This document shows, one piece after another, positions 53,623-63,062 of a stretch of DNA of 64,000 nt. The translations under genes and the position numbers were made by a program. Position 1 is the stretch's first letter; each line of letters starts with the position of its first letter. A model generated the notes under the pieces. That model saw only the letters and a program-made list of their open reading frames with translations, ran no database searches and was not told the DNA's origin. The DNA comes from DASVNK01 sp036383895 (lineage in GTDB: Bacteria > Verrucomicrobiota > Verrucomicrobiia > Limisphaerales > SXQI01), in the NCBI GenBank assembly GCA_036383895.1, contig DASVNK010000027.1, forward strand, positions 1-64,000. The letters run 5' to 3'.

Positions 53623-56034
53623 TTAATAATCTCGTGTAAATCCAACGCTAAACTGGAATTTCCCGCTTCCGCTCACGTTCTCGTCATCGTAACTGATCGG
53701 GATACCGTAATCCAATCGCAGCGGGCCAAGTTGCGGTATGTTTAGACGAATACCAACGCCCCAGTTATCAGAATAATCTCGAAAATCGTAATGGTAGGCG
53801 TCTTCTCCCACATTACCGATGTCGTAGAAGATCGCAAATTTTAAACGTTCGATTATGGGGATGGTGTAGTCGACCGAACCGAAATAAAAGGTGTTACCGC
53901 CCACCGGTTCACCGTCCTGGTGCGGGCCAACCGTTCGGTACTTAAACCCGCGCAAGGAGGTTACGCCGCCGAGAAAGAAGCGGTCGAAGAGAGGGACCCT
54001 CGCGAACTCCTGGTTGTCTGGCGCTGGGCCGTCTTTGCTATCCCCGAACGGTTCAACAACGCCGGTCCTGGCATTTACTTCCCAAACGTGCCCTTCAAAA
54101 AAGCCGGGGAAGAACCACGAATTGCGTACTTCCCATTTGAAAAAGTCCGCCTCTGCGCCAAGCGGACCACCGGCCACTTCGGTGAGAAGCTCTGTTCGCT
54201 GCCCGCGCGTCGGTTCCACTGCGTTGTTGCGCGTGTCATAAGCCAGCGACGCGCCAATCTTCGAAACGAGACGATTATCCGGTTCTGCTATGATGATCTT
54301 TGGGGCATTCTCCTCATCCACGTCTTCGAGGCCGATGTTTTCAAGCGTGTAGCTCAGGCTGCCGATGAAATTATACGGCAGAGCCTTGGTTAAACTCAGC
54401 CGCCCACCGGTCTGCGTGAAGTCATACAGATCGCTGTAGTAATTCAGCTCGCTGTGATACAGGTCCACCCCCAAGGCCAGCCTGCGATTCAAGAACCACG
54501 GCTCAATGAACGAGATCTGGTAATCTTTCCGCCGCAAACCAATCGTCGCACCCACCCGCAGCTTCTGTCCGCCGCCGCGGAAATACGGTGGATTGAACAA
54601 ATCGAAATTCCCTTCGCGATACCCAACAAACCCGAACAAACTATCGATCGAACTAAACCCTGCACCCAACTCAACGTGCCCCGTCGTTCCTTCCTCAACA
54701 TCGATCACCAGGTTCTTCCGATTTTGCACGTCAGTCGGCTCGATATCGGTCTCCACCTTGTCGAAATAGCGCATCTGCTCCAGGCGACTCTTGCTCAACC
54801 GCACCCGCACCAAATCGAACGGCTCGCCCGGCGACACCGCTAATTCACGCCGCAGAACTTTGTCCTTCGTCTTGGTGTTCCCCTGGATCTCCACTTTTTC
54901 GATGTAGCTCTGTCCTTTGTCCTCGTCCCGTACTTCGTAAACGATATCGATCGTCCCGCGCTCCGTGTTCGGAATCTTGATCGCCCGCACGAATGTGTCT
55001 ACGTAACCCTTGGACCAATAGAAATCCCGCACCGCTTCCGTATCGCGCCGCAATCCTTCCGGCGTGAAAATATCTCCCTTCGGATTCCGCTTCGTTTCCT
55101 TGGCTCCCGGGACCATCTCAGGCTTCATGCGACGCCCTTCGCTCCAGAACCCGTTCATGATTTCTTCCGTCGGAAAGATCGTGTTCCCCTTGATTTCCAC
55201 CGCGCCCACCCGGTACTGCTGCCCTTCCGAAACAATGAAGCGCACCACCATCTTACGATCCGTCAGATAGTCGAACTTCACATCCTTCAGTTCGAAGTCG
55301 ATGTAACCCTCGTTTTGATAAAACGCCGTCAGCTTCTCTTTGTCGTCCTGAAAGACTTCGTCCTTCAACACGCCGCCGCCGGTGATCCACGAAAAGATCC
55401 ACCAGCGCCGCGTTTTCACTACCTTGCGCAGCTTGCGTTGCGAAAACGCATTCGCGCCGACGAACTCCACATCGTCGACTTTAACCTTCTGCGCTTCCTC
55501 GATCTTGAACGTCACCGTTCCGCGGCCGGCCGCTTCGTTCTCAACGCGCGTTTCCGGCGTGACTTTCGTCCGCTGGTAACCCGCCTTCTGATACATCTTC
55601 TCGATCTCAAGCGCATCGAGGTGCAGCTTCCGCTCATCGAGTGGTTCGCCAACTTTCGAAGTGACTTTCTTCAGCAGCTTTCTGCGGCCATACTGTTCGT
55701 TCCCTTCGAAATTGATCTGCGTCAGCGTCGGTTTGCCTTGCAGGACGTAAATTAACTTGATGCCATTGTCCGCTGGTTCGGTTGCGACGCGAATGTTGTA
55801 GAAGAAGCCTGTCGAATAAAGGCTGCGCACGTCGTCGTCGACGCTGGTGCGAACATAAGCCTCGCCTTCCTTCACCCGGATATTCGCGCGCACGAGCGAC
55901 TCACTCGCCGCTGGCGGACCCACATGGCGAATATCAATCTGCTGGATCTTTTGGCCGACCTGCCCGTATCCGGTGGTCACCAGCCAGCATAAAATCAAAA
56001 CAAAGCCGCTCCTGCGGCGTAACACAAATTTCAT
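53623..56034 (-). CDS. bamA: Outer-membrane assembly factor BamA
   Basis: 803 residues with a signal peptide. Five POTRA domains (~25-430) can be followed, e.g. YSTGFFYNIRVATEP, FEGNEQYGRRKLLKKV, FYQNEGYIDFELKDV and YVDTFVRAIKIPNT. The C-terminal barrel has the lid-loop motif LRGF (in TSLRGFKYR), the VRGF of other BamAs. It inserts beta-barrel proteins into the outer membrane. It is followed immediately by skp, the usual gene pair. It ends in Tyr rather than Phe. Confidence 0.96.
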   Translation of the reverse strand: MKFVLRRRSGFVLILCWLVTTGYGQVGQKIQQIDIRHVGPPAASESLVRANIRVKEGEAYVRTSVDDDVRSLYSTGFFYNIRVATEPADNGIKLIYVLQGKPTLTQINFEGNEQYGRRKLLKKVTSKVGEPLDERKLHLDALEIEKMYQKAGYQRTKVTPETRVENEAAGRGTVTFKIEEAQKVKVDDVEFVGANAFSQRKLRKVVKTRRWWIFSWITGGGVLKDEVFQDDKEKLTAFYQNEGYIDFELKDVKFDYLTDRKMVVRFIVSEGQQYRVGAVEIKGNTIFPTEEIMNGFWSEGRRMKPEMVPGAKETKRNPKGDIFTPEGLRRDTEAVRDFYWSKGYVDTFVRAIKIPNTERGTIDIVYEVRDEDKGQSYIEKVEIQGNTKTKDKVLRRELAVSPGEPFDLVRVRLSKSRLEQMRYFDKVETDIEPTDVQNRKNLVIDVEEGTTGHVELGAGFSSIDSLFGFVGYREGNFDLFNPPYFRGGGQKLRVGATIGLRRKDYQISFIEPWFLNRRLALGVDLYHSELNYYSDLYDFTQTGGRLSLTKALPYNFIGSLSYTLENIGLEDVDEENAPKIIIAEPDNRLVSKIGASLAYDTRNNAVEPTRGQRTELLTEVAGGPLGAEADFFKWEVRNSWFFPGFFEGHVWEVNARTGVVEPFGDSKDGPAPDNQEFARVPLFDRFFLGGVTSLRGFKYRTVGPHQDGEPVGGNTFYFGSVDYTIPIIERLKFAIFYDIGNVGEDAYHYDFRDYSDNWGVGIRLNIPQLGPLRLDYGIPISYDDENVSGSGKFQFSVGFTRDY

Positions 56035-56138
56035 TCTACGTGCTCTGGCAATAGAGCTGGTGACACCGCGAACTGTTCAACCTTGCGGATTTTGCGCCAC
56101 CAATGCGATCTACTGCGTCAAGGAAAGCCGCCGCTGTC

Positions 56139-56169
56139 GGTTGGAGTAGCGACTCCGGCCACCTTTTTT
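56139..56169 (+). terminator. Terminator-like hairpin with no gene before it
   Basis: GGTTGGAGT-agcg-ACTCCGGCC (nine pairs, two of them G-T) is followed by acc and T6 on the plus strand. Only minus-strand genes flank it (bamA and gspE), so it would end an unrecognised small RNA, or it is chance. Confidence 0.45.
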
Positions 56170-56317
56170 AACGCGCGCAGATTGCATGGGGCCGAATAGC
56201 TGAGTCAATGAGAATTGCCGGGCGGAAGATTACAAAAGTGAAAGGATCGAACCTAAACGAAGCGCAAGCTACGGGTGCGCCTTCCTTGGTGTTTGGCATT
56301 TGGATTTTGCGCATTCG

Positions 56318-57988
56318 CTAATGCGCCGTGCAGCGTAGAACTTCACTCGGTGTCGTATCCCCTCGCTTCACCTTAATCCACCCATCCTCGCGCAAGAGCC
56401 GCAACCCACTTGGCCGTCCCGCCTCCACAATCTCCGAAATCGGCGCGCGGTTCATGATCTTCGCCCGAATTTCGTCGTTCATTGTCATCAATTCATAAAT
56501 GCCGAGCCGTCCGCGAAAACCTGAATTGCGACAGCTCTTGCAACCCACCCCACGATACAACTTCTCTCCAGTCTGAATCGGCAAATCTTTCGGCAACTTC
56601 GCAAGCTCAGGTTCGTAAGCTTCCTTGCATTCTGGACAAATCTTCCGCACCAAACGTTGCGCCATCGCGCCGATCAGCGTGCTCGTCACGAGATACGGTT
56701 CCACGCCCATATCGATCATGCGCATGGCGGCCGAAGCGGCATCGTTGGTGTGCAACGTCGAAAGGACGAGGTGGCCCGTGAGTGCCGCTTGCGTCGCTGC
56801 TTGCGCCGTTTCCAAATCGCGAATTTCACCAATCATGACCACGTCCGGATCGTGACGCAAAATCGCACGCAATCCGCGCGCGAAGGTCATCCCCACGTTG
56901 TGATCCACCGGGATTTGGTTCACACCCTGCAAATTGTATTCCACCGGATCCTCAACGGTGATCACCTTCAGATCCGTGCCGACAATCTCATTCAACCCCG
57001 CATAAAGCGTCGTCGTTTTACCGCTTCCCGTCGGCCCGGTTACCAAAATGATTCCATGCGGCCGATCCAGCAGTTCCTTGAATGGCGCGTAAGTGTCCAC
57101 GTCCATCCCGATCTCGGTCAACTTGTAGAGAACGTTGGTCTTATCGAGAATACGCATCACCACGCCCTCGCCGAACAGCATCGGGATGACGCTCACACGC
57201 ACGTCCACTTGGCGCCCGCCCACCTGGAACTTAATGCGCCCGTCCTGCGGCAGCCGCTTCTCCGCAATATTCATGTTGGAGAGAATCTTGATGCGGCTGA
57301 TGATCGCGCTTTGAAATCGATGAATCTGCGGCGGCACATTCGCGATTTGCAAAACGCCGTCGATACGATACCGAATATCCAGGTCGCTCTCGTAGGGCTC
57401 GATGTGAATATCGCTAGCTCGCTCATTGATCGCTTCGAGAATAATCTCGTTCACCAGCTTGATGACGCTCGCCTCCTGCGCCATCTCCAACAAATCTTCC
57501 GTGCTCTCGCCACTTCCGCCGACGATCTGCAAATCGTCCCCACCCACCATCTCGTCGACTGTATCGCCGCCCACGCCGTAATGCGTCTTGATGACCTTCT
57601 CGATCTCTTCGCCCGGCGCGAGCACCTGCTCGATCTGCAACCCCGTCACCAGCCGAATCTCATCCAGCACGTAATTATCGAACGCATCGCTCGTCGCCAC
57701 CCGCAACGTCCCATTCTCCCGCGCGATCGGCACCAGCCGCTTCCGATACACAAACCGCGGCGGCAGCGACTTCAACGTCTGGTTATCAATCGTGATCTCC
57801 GCCAAATTCACCAACGGCAAATGAAGCTGCTCCCCCAATAATTCGAGCATCTGTCGCTCATTCAGGAACCCAAGCTGAATCACCGCCCGATCCAGCCGCA
57901 ACCCTTCGCGCTGCTGCAACTCCAACGCCTTCTGTAACTGCTCCTGCGTCAGCAACCCCTTCCCTACCAATGTCTGGCCAATGCTCAT
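56318..57988 (-). CDS. Type II secretion / type IV pilus assembly ATPase (GspE/PilB)
   Basis: 556 residues. The N-terminal MshEN domain (~1-140, LVGKGLLTQEQLQKALELQQ) is followed by the T2SSE ATPase core: Walker A at residues ~318-326 (GPTGSGKTT), the Asp box (ITVEDPVEYN), Walker B (VVMIGEIRD) and a His box (LSTLHTNDAASA). Two CxxC pairs form the zinc knuckle (CPEC and CKSC). It powers assembly of a pseudopilus or pilus at the inner membrane. No other secretion genes flank it, so T2SS versus T4P cannot be decided; the MshEN domain is common in both. Confidence 0.93.
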   Translation of the reverse strand: MSIGQTLVGKGLLTQEQLQKALELQQREGLRLDRAVIQLGFLNERQMLELLGEQLHLPLVNLAEITIDNQTLKSLPPRFVYRKRLVPIARENGTLRVATSDAFDNYVLDEIRLVTGLQIEQVLAPGEEIEKVIKTHYGVGGDTVDEMVGGDDLQIVGGSGESTEDLLEMAQEASVIKLVNEIILEAINERASDIHIEPYESDLDIRYRIDGVLQIANVPPQIHRFQSAIISRIKILSNMNIAEKRLPQDGRIKFQVGGRQVDVRVSVIPMLFGEGVVMRILDKTNVLYKLTEIGMDVDTYAPFKELLDRPHGIILVTGPTGSGKTTTLYAGLNEIVGTDLKVITVEDPVEYNLQGVNQIPVDHNVGMTFARGLRAILRHDPDVVMIGEIRDLETAQAATQAALTGHLVLSTLHTNDAASAAMRMIDMGVEPYLVTSTLIGAMAQRLVRKICPECKEAYEPELAKLPKDLPIQTGEKLYRGVGCKSCRNSGFRGRLGIYELMTMNDEIRAKIMNRAPISEIVEAGRPSGLRLLREDGWIKVKRGDTTPSEVLRCTAH

Positions 57989-58076
57989 TATTTGCGCGGC
58001 GATCTCTCAAAGCTCGGAAACAAAGATTCAGTCTATACAATACTGACGCTGCAGCAGCGAGATTTATTTAGGGAAC

Positions 58077-58613
58077 TCAAATTGAAAACTCCCCACTTCG
58101 TCCGTAGGTCAGGGCGCGCGCCAATGGTTCAGGCAGGCTGGCAGCGAATTGCGCCTTCAAATGCCATAAACCGTTTCGAACCCCTATGACTTGATCCTTA
58201 AATATCACGATCCCGAACAGCTCCACCTTCGGTTCACCAAACGGTTCGCAAATTGAAAAAATGTGACCGACGGGAATCGTCCGTTCCGCTGGAATTCTCG
58301 GAAGAAAGTCGGCAGTCGCCAAGAGCGTACGCGTGTAAGGTTGTCCACTTCCTATCGAAAAGGAAACTTGCACGTCTCTGCCTTCAAGGTCGTACCTTCC
58401 CAAATGCAAGCGCACCCCCAAGGTAAGGTTGGGACCTTTTTCAGAACGGGCCCACTGAACCAAAGATCCTACTTTCAAAAAACTCACGCCGACAATCGGC
58501 GCGGTTGCCGACACTTTGCCATGCCAATCCCAATGAGTCCGTTTAGTCCACACGCCTTCGATTGCAGCAAGCGGTGAGTCGGAATCTGGAATTGCAAAAC
58601 CATCGAACATCAA
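58077..58613 (-). CDS. Hypothetical 178-residue protein
   Basis: Not recognised. Beta-rich and soluble-looking (IVGVSFLKVGSLVQW, LTLGVRLHLGRYDLEGRDVQV, VELFGIVIFKDQVIGVRNGLW). It overlaps the upstream monooxygenase-like gene by four bases (ATGA), so the two are translationally coupled. No signal peptide, metal site or known motif was found. Confidence 0.6.
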   Translation of the reverse strand: MMFDGFAIPDSDSPLAAIEGVWTKRTHWDWHGKVSATAPIVGVSFLKVGSLVQWARSEKGPNLTLGVRLHLGRYDLEGRDVQVSFSIGSGQPYTRTLLATADFLPRIPAERTIPVGHIFSICEPFGEPKVELFGIVIFKDQVIGVRNGLWHLKAQFAASLPEPLARALTYGRSGEFSI

Positions 58614-58960
58614 CGCGCTTTGTCTGAGCTTCCATACGCCCGCTCCACCTTCGCAATGCGCAACTGATAGTCAGCATACCACGTCTTTTTACCCGCTTCC
58701 TGCGCTTTGCCGTGCTCTAGGTGCGCCTTCCAATTCCGAATGGCCTCTTCGCTCGCCCAATACGAAACGGTAATCCCAAATCCATCCGCCCCGCGCACGC
58801 TCTCCACTGCGAGAAACCCCGGTTGCTGCGAGGCCAGTTCCACCATGCGCTGCGCCATCTCGCCGTAGCCACGATCGCCATCGGTTCGCTGCGACGTGAA
58901 GATCGCCGCGTAGTAAGGCGGTTCAGGTGTCTTGGCGACTGAGCTTCCGTGTGATGCCAT
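58610..58960 (-). CDS. Antibiotic-biosynthesis-monooxygenase-type (ABM fold) protein
   Basis: 116 residues. The dimeric ferredoxin-like ABM pattern is visible: YYAAIFTSQRTDGD, MAQRMVELASQQPGFLAVESVRG, GITVSYWASEEAIRNWKAHLEH. Members are small heme-degrading or quinone-forming oxygenases and many have no assigned substrate. It is coupled to the hypothetical gene downstream and starts 4 bases after the cdsA stop. The short distance to cdsA suggests a four-gene transcript. Confidence 0.75.
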   Translation of the reverse strand: MASHGSSVAKTPEPPYYAAIFTSQRTDGDRGYGEMAQRMVELASQQPGFLAVESVRGADGFGITVSYWASEEAIRNWKAHLEHGKAQEAGKKTWYADYQLRIAKVERAYGSSDKAR

Positions 58961-58964
58961 ATCT

Positions 58965-59921
58965 CTACTCCGTAAAATAGAAGCGCGTGAAGTGGTAGAA
59001 CACCGGCGCGGAAAAACACAACGAATCGATTCGATCTAACATTCCGCCATGTCCCGCAATCGAACTGCCAAAATCTTTAATTCCGCGGTCGCGCTTAATC
59101 GCCGATAACACAAGCCCTCCGCTGAATCCCATCAGCGTAATCGCGAGCGACATTCCCGCCGCCTGTTTCGGATCAAACGGTGTCATGAAATACAGCGCCG
59201 CGCCCAGCAACACCGCCGACGCGGTTCCGCCGATAAATCCCTCCCACGTTTTGTTGGGGCTCACCTTCGGCGCAATCGCATGCTTGCCCAGCGTCTTGCC
59301 CCAGATGTATTGCAGCACGTCGTTCATCTGCGCCACGATCACGAACCACAACAGCAACTTCGCGTTCTGCCCCTCATACCCCGAAATCTTCAGCGTCAGT
59401 AACGCCGGCGCATGGCTCACGCAATAGACGCACACCATCAGCGCCCATTGCATTTCTGAAGTGCGCTCCAGGAACCGCTGGCAATCTCCCGCCGCCGCGC
59501 TCCGCACCGGCAACAGCAAAAACGCATACACCGGTATGAAAACGATAAACATCCCCACCCAGTCATACGCCAGCAGCACGTATTGCAGCGGCAGGATGAT
59601 AAAGAACATCCAGAACAAACTTCGATGATCCCCCAGCCGCGTCGGCGTTAGCGTGATGAATTCCCGCAATGCCCAGAACGAAACAAATCCGAACAACACA
59701 TATGTCCCCGTCGCCCCCAACGCTATCGACGCGCTGAAAATCACCGCCATCACCCACCAGGCTCGAATCCGCGCGTTCAAGTTCGCCACCGTCGTGCGTC
59801 CCGAGTCCGACTTCACCCGCTTCGCCAGCACCCACCCAATCACTGACGAAACCGCCAAAAACGCCGCGATTGCGCCGAGCACCGTCAACATCTCCCGATC
59901 AAAAGTGCGCGTCCAATTCAT
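58965..59921 (-). CDS. cdsA: Phosphatidate cytidylyltransferase
   Basis: 318 residues from ATG 59921; upstream codons in frame overlap the CDP-alcohol transferase and are shadow. About eight membrane helices. The family signature is complete: SAIKRDRGIKDFGSSIAGHGGMLDRIDS, with the earlier NKTWEGFIGG. It makes CDP-diacylglycerol from phosphatidic acid and CTP at the inner membrane. It follows the CDP-alcohol transferase with an ATGA overlap, so product and user are made together. Confidence 0.93.
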   Translation of the reverse strand: MNWTRTFDREMLTVLGAIAAFLAVSSVIGWVLAKRVKSDSGRTTVANLNARIRAWWVMAVIFSASIALGATGTYVLFGFVSFWALREFITLTPTRLGDHRSLFWMFFIILPLQYVLLAYDWVGMFIVFIPVYAFLLLPVRSAAAGDCQRFLERTSEMQWALMVCVYCVSHAPALLTLKISGYEGQNAKLLLWFVIVAQMNDVLQYIWGKTLGKHAIAPKVSPNKTWEGFIGGTASAVLLGAALYFMTPFDPKQAAGMSLAITLMGFSGGLVLSAIKRDRGIKDFGSSIAGHGGMLDRIDSLCFSAPVFYHFTRFYFTE

Positions 59922-60571
59922 TGCTCCAGCTTCGCCACCACCAACCGCGTCCGACGCGCCGTCGTATAAACCGTCCCCACCACGATAATCGCCAGCGCCA
60001 CCAACAACGCCCGCGGCGGCCAGTGAAACAGACCCTCCAATCCGGCAACGATGCACGCGATCGTCGTGAGGAACATCCGTTGCTGCTTCGCCATCGGCCC
60101 GCAAAATTGTTGCCCCGCGCCCGCGCTCGCCCCCAGCGCCCGCACATATGCCGTCATTACACTCCCCAGCGCAGCCGCCCAACCTAGCGTCGAACCCAAC
60201 CACAACGATCCGGCAGCATATCCCGCGCAAATCAAAATCAGCGAATCCGCAATTCGATCCGGCAATTCATTGTAAATCTCGCCCGACTTCGATCCCAACC
60301 CACCTTCCACCGCCACCATTCCATCAAACAAATTACAAAGCAGCCGCGCCTGGATCATCAATGCCGCCAACACGAATAGCGTCAACGTCGCCCCAGCCGA
60401 GGGTTGCTGCCGCGCCCAAATCATCGAAGCCCCAGCCAGCGCCGCAAAGAACACGCTCAGCACAGAAATCGTGTTTGGATGCACATTTTGCCGAATCAAT
60501 TGCGTGGCAATCTTCTGCGCCCACGAAGAACTGCGCACAGCGATCGGGCGGCGCTTAAGAGCTTCGCTCAT
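59918..60571 (-). CDS. CDP-alcohol phosphatidyltransferase family protein with a variant motif
   Basis: 217 residues with about six membrane helices. The catalytic stretch (residues 80-105) reads N-x2-D-G-x2-A-V-x8-G-x3-N-x3-D, against the family consensus D-x2-D-G-x2-A-R-x8-G-x3-D-x3-D. So two metal-site Asp residues are Asn (N80 and N101), the Arg is Val (V88), and D83 and D105 are kept. Similar variants exist in genes next to cdsA, as I recall. It would join an alcohol to CDP-diacylglycerol, but the reaction is uncertain given the changes. It overlaps cdsA (ATGA). Confidence 0.8.
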   Translation of the reverse strand: MSEALKRRPIAVRSSSWAQKIATQLIRQNVHPNTISVLSVFFAALAGASMIWARQQPSAGATLTLFVLAALMIQARLLCNLFDGMVAVEGGLGSKSGEIYNELPDRIADSLILICAGYAAGSLWLGSTLGWAAALGSVMTAYVRALGASAGAGQQFCGPMAKQQRMFLTTIACIVAGLEGLFHWPPRALLVALAIIVVGTVYTTARRTRLVVAKLEQ

Positions 60572-60659
60572 TCACGCTATTTGCGCAGATACTCACTAAA
60601 ATAAAAGAAAATCCGCAGCTTTCACTTTTCGTCAGCCTCGCTAAGCTCGTCGCATTCCT

Positions 60660-61715
60660 ATGATCTCAACGAATGTCCGGAATTCTTTCTCCGCATTGTC
60701 CTTGAGCCTGCTGCTGGTTGGCTGCGCAAAAGAATCTGATTCACAAACTAATCAGCAAAGCGACCCCACTCAATCTGCCGCCGCCACCCAGCCCGGAAAA
60801 CAAATCACCGTCGGAATGCTCCCGAAGCTCATCAACATCGATTATTTCGACGCCTGCAAACGCGGCGCGGAAAAAACCGCAGGCGAACTTGGCGTTACCT
60901 TAATCTACGACGGCCCCTCCGAACCCAGTGGGTCCGAACAAACGAAATTCTTCGACACCTGGATCCGCCAAAACGTCCAGGCGATCTGCGTCGCCCCGAA
61001 TCAACCGAAAGGCATCACCCGCTTCGTCGAAAAAGCAAAGCAAGCCGGCATAAAAGTCCTCACCTGGGATAGCGACGCGCCCGAAAGCGGCCGCGATCTC
61101 TTTGTGAATCAATGCGACGAAAAAGTTCTCGGCGAAGCCTTGATGGACGATCTCGCGAAGCAAATGAACGAAGAAGGGGAGTGGGCCATCGCCATCGCCA
61201 GCCTCGATGCCGCCAATCTCAACACCTGGCGCCGCTTCGCCGAAGCTCGCGCGAAGGAAAAATATCCAAAGATGAATCTCGTCGCCACCGAAGTCACTAA
61301 GGAAGACGAAAACTTCGCGCGCGAAAAAGTTCAAACCCTCCTCAACGCCTACCCAAATCTCAAAGGCATCATCGCCTTCGATTCCAATTCCGTCCCCGGC
61401 GCGAGCGAAGCCGTTAAGCGCGCCAACAAAATCGGCAAGGTCGCGATCGTTGGAAATTCCACCCCGAACAAAATGCGCCCCTACATCAAGGACGGCGTGC
61501 TCCAGTCCTTTTATCTCTGGGATCCGCGCGCACTGGGTAGTTTGACGGTTGCGCTGGCCAAACTTGTGGTCGATGGAAAGGAGGTGACGGACGGCATGGA
61601 TGTGCCCGGTTTCGGAAAAGTGACGCTGAGCAAAACCGATCCGAAGACCGTGATCATGGCCGAGCCGATTCGTTTCACCAAAGAGAACATCGATAAATAC
61701 GATTTCGGCATTTAG
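60660..61715 (+). CDS. Sugar ABC transporter substrate-binding lipoprotein (rhamnose-type)
   Basis: 351 residues. The signal peptide ends with the lipobox LLVGC (Cys22), so the protein is membrane-anchored in the periplasm. The type 1 periplasmic fold is clear: TVGMLPKLINIDYFDACKRGAEKTAGELG, QNVQAICVAPNQPKGITRFVEKAKQAGIKVLTWDSD, NLKGIIAFDSNSVPGASEAVKR. It resembles the RhaS/LsrB group. It lies one base upstream of L-rhamnose isomerase, so rhamnose is the likely ligand. The ATPase and permease subunits are not in the window. Confidence 0.85.
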   Translation: MISTNVRNSFSALSLSLLLVGCAKESDSQTNQQSDPTQSAAATQPGKQITVGMLPKLINIDYFDACKRGAEKTAGELGVTLIYDGPSEPSGSEQTKFFDTWIRQNVQAICVAPNQPKGITRFVEKAKQAGIKVLTWDSDAPESGRDLFVNQCDEKVLGEALMDDLAKQMNEEGEWAIAIASLDAANLNTWRRFAEARAKEKYPKMNLVATEVTKEDENFAREKVQTLLNAYPNLKGIIAFDSNSVPGASEAVKRANKIGKVAIVGNSTPNKMRPYIKDGVLQSFYLWDPRALGSLTVALAKLVVDGKEVTDGMDVPGFGKVTLSKTDPKTVIMAEPIRFTKENIDKYDFGI

Positions 61716-61716
61716 C

Positions 61717-63000
61717 ATGTTTGAAGCGAGAATTTCCCGCGCGTTGATCGATCAGGCGAACTCCCGCCTGCGCAAGAGCCACGAGGACGACCTCGACGCG
61801 CTCGGCCGCCAAATCGCGCGCCGGGGCATCAGCCTCGATTCGATCATCCGCCGCACCATGCGCTTCGGCGTCGCGCTTCCCTCCTGGGGATTTCAGCAAG
61901 GCGGAACACGCTTTGGTCGTTTCCCCGCGAAGGAAGAGCCGCAAACCCTCGAGCAAAAACTCTACGCCGCCTCGCTCATCAACGACCTCGCCGGCGTCAC
62001 TCCCCGCATCTCCCTCCACATTCCTTGGGATACGCCCGACAAACTCGCCAACATCCGCCGCCTCGCGCGCCAAATCGGCCTGAAGTTCGACGCGATCAAT
62101 TCCAACACCTTCCAGGACCAACCCGGCCAGCAACATTCCTACAAATTCGGTTCTCTCTCCCACACGGACCCCGCCGTCCGCCGCCAGGCCATCGAGCACA
62201 ACATCCGCTGCATCGAACTCGGCGAAGCCCTCGGCAGCAAAGCCCTCATCGTTTGGCTCGCCGACGGCACCAACTACCCCGGCCAGCAAAATTTCCGCCG
62301 CGCCCTCGACCGCACCATCGATTCCCTCGAAAACATCTACGAAAATCTTCCCAACGACTGGCGCCTGCTCATCGAATACAAACCCTTCGAACCCGCTTTC
62401 TACTCCACAGTCATTAACGACTGGGGCACCGCCCTCATGGCCTGCCACGAACTCGGCGACCAGGCCGCCGTCCTCGTCGATCTCGGCCATCACCTGCCAA
62501 ACACCAACGTCGAGCAAGTCGTCGCCCGCCTCGTCGCCGCGAATCGTCTCGGCGGCTTCCATTTCAACGATTCGCAATACGCCGACGACGATGTCTCCAG
62601 CGGCTCGATCAAACCCTACCAACTTTTCCTCATCTTCAACGAACTCATCGATGCCGCCGAAGATCGCCTCGTCAAAAATCGCAAGCCGAAGTTCAGCCCC
62701 AGCTACATGATCGATCAATCGCACAACGTCCGCGATCCCATCGAAGACCTCATCACTTCCTCCATCGAAATCCAGCGCGCCTTCGTCAAAGCCCTGCTCG
62801 TAAATCGAAAATCCCTCACCTACCACCAGCTCCGTAACGACGCCACCATGGCCGAACGCATCCTCAAAGTTGCCTTCGAAACCGACGTCTCACCCATCCT
62901 CGCCGAAGTCCGCCTCCAAAAAGGCTGCGCCATCGATCCCATCCTCGCCTACCGCCAATACCTCAGCGCTCGCGGCAAATCGCCCCACCTTTCATCCTAA
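61717..63000 (+). CDS. rhaI: L-rhamnose isomerase (RhaI type)
   Basis: 427 residues from ATG 61717, one base after the binding-protein stop. TIM-barrel xylose-isomerase-like sequence with the metal ligands of the RhaI group: Glu in LLIEYKPFEP, Asp and His in LVDLGHHLPNTN, HFNDSQYADDD, and MIDQSHNVRD. It turns L-rhamnose into L-rhamnulose, the first step of the pathway whose aldolase is at 49435. A shift to other aldose/ketose pairs is possible in this family. Coupling to the binding protein indicates one uptake-and-use operon. Confidence 0.9.
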   Translation: MFEARISRALIDQANSRLRKSHEDDLDALGRQIARRGISLDSIIRRTMRFGVALPSWGFQQGGTRFGRFPAKEEPQTLEQKLYAASLINDLAGVTPRISLHIPWDTPDKLANIRRLARQIGLKFDAINSNTFQDQPGQQHSYKFGSLSHTDPAVRRQAIEHNIRCIELGEALGSKALIVWLADGTNYPGQQNFRRALDRTIDSLENIYENLPNDWRLLIEYKPFEPAFYSTVINDWGTALMACHELGDQAAVLVDLGHHLPNTNVEQVVARLVAANRLGGFHFNDSQYADDDVSSGSIKPYQLFLIFNELIDAAEDRLVKNRKPKFSPSYMIDQSHNVRDPIEDLITSSIEIQRAFVKALLVNRKSLTYHQLRNDATMAERILKVAFETDVSPILAEVRLQKGCAIDPILAYRQYLSARGKSPHLSS

Positions 63001-63062
63001 TCTTACACTTAATCCTAATCTGTTCAGCTTCTCTATGCCTCTGTGGTGAATAGCCCCTTACT

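Noticed and set aside
56657..57841. Plus-strand open frame of 394 codons opposite gspE
   Set aside because: Same antisense register and composition; gspE has all its ATPase motifs on the other strand.
61675..62826. Minus-strand open frame of 383 codons opposite rhaI
   Set aside because: Antisense to the isomerase with clear metal ligands; the translation is a Glu/Asp/Gly-biased shadow.
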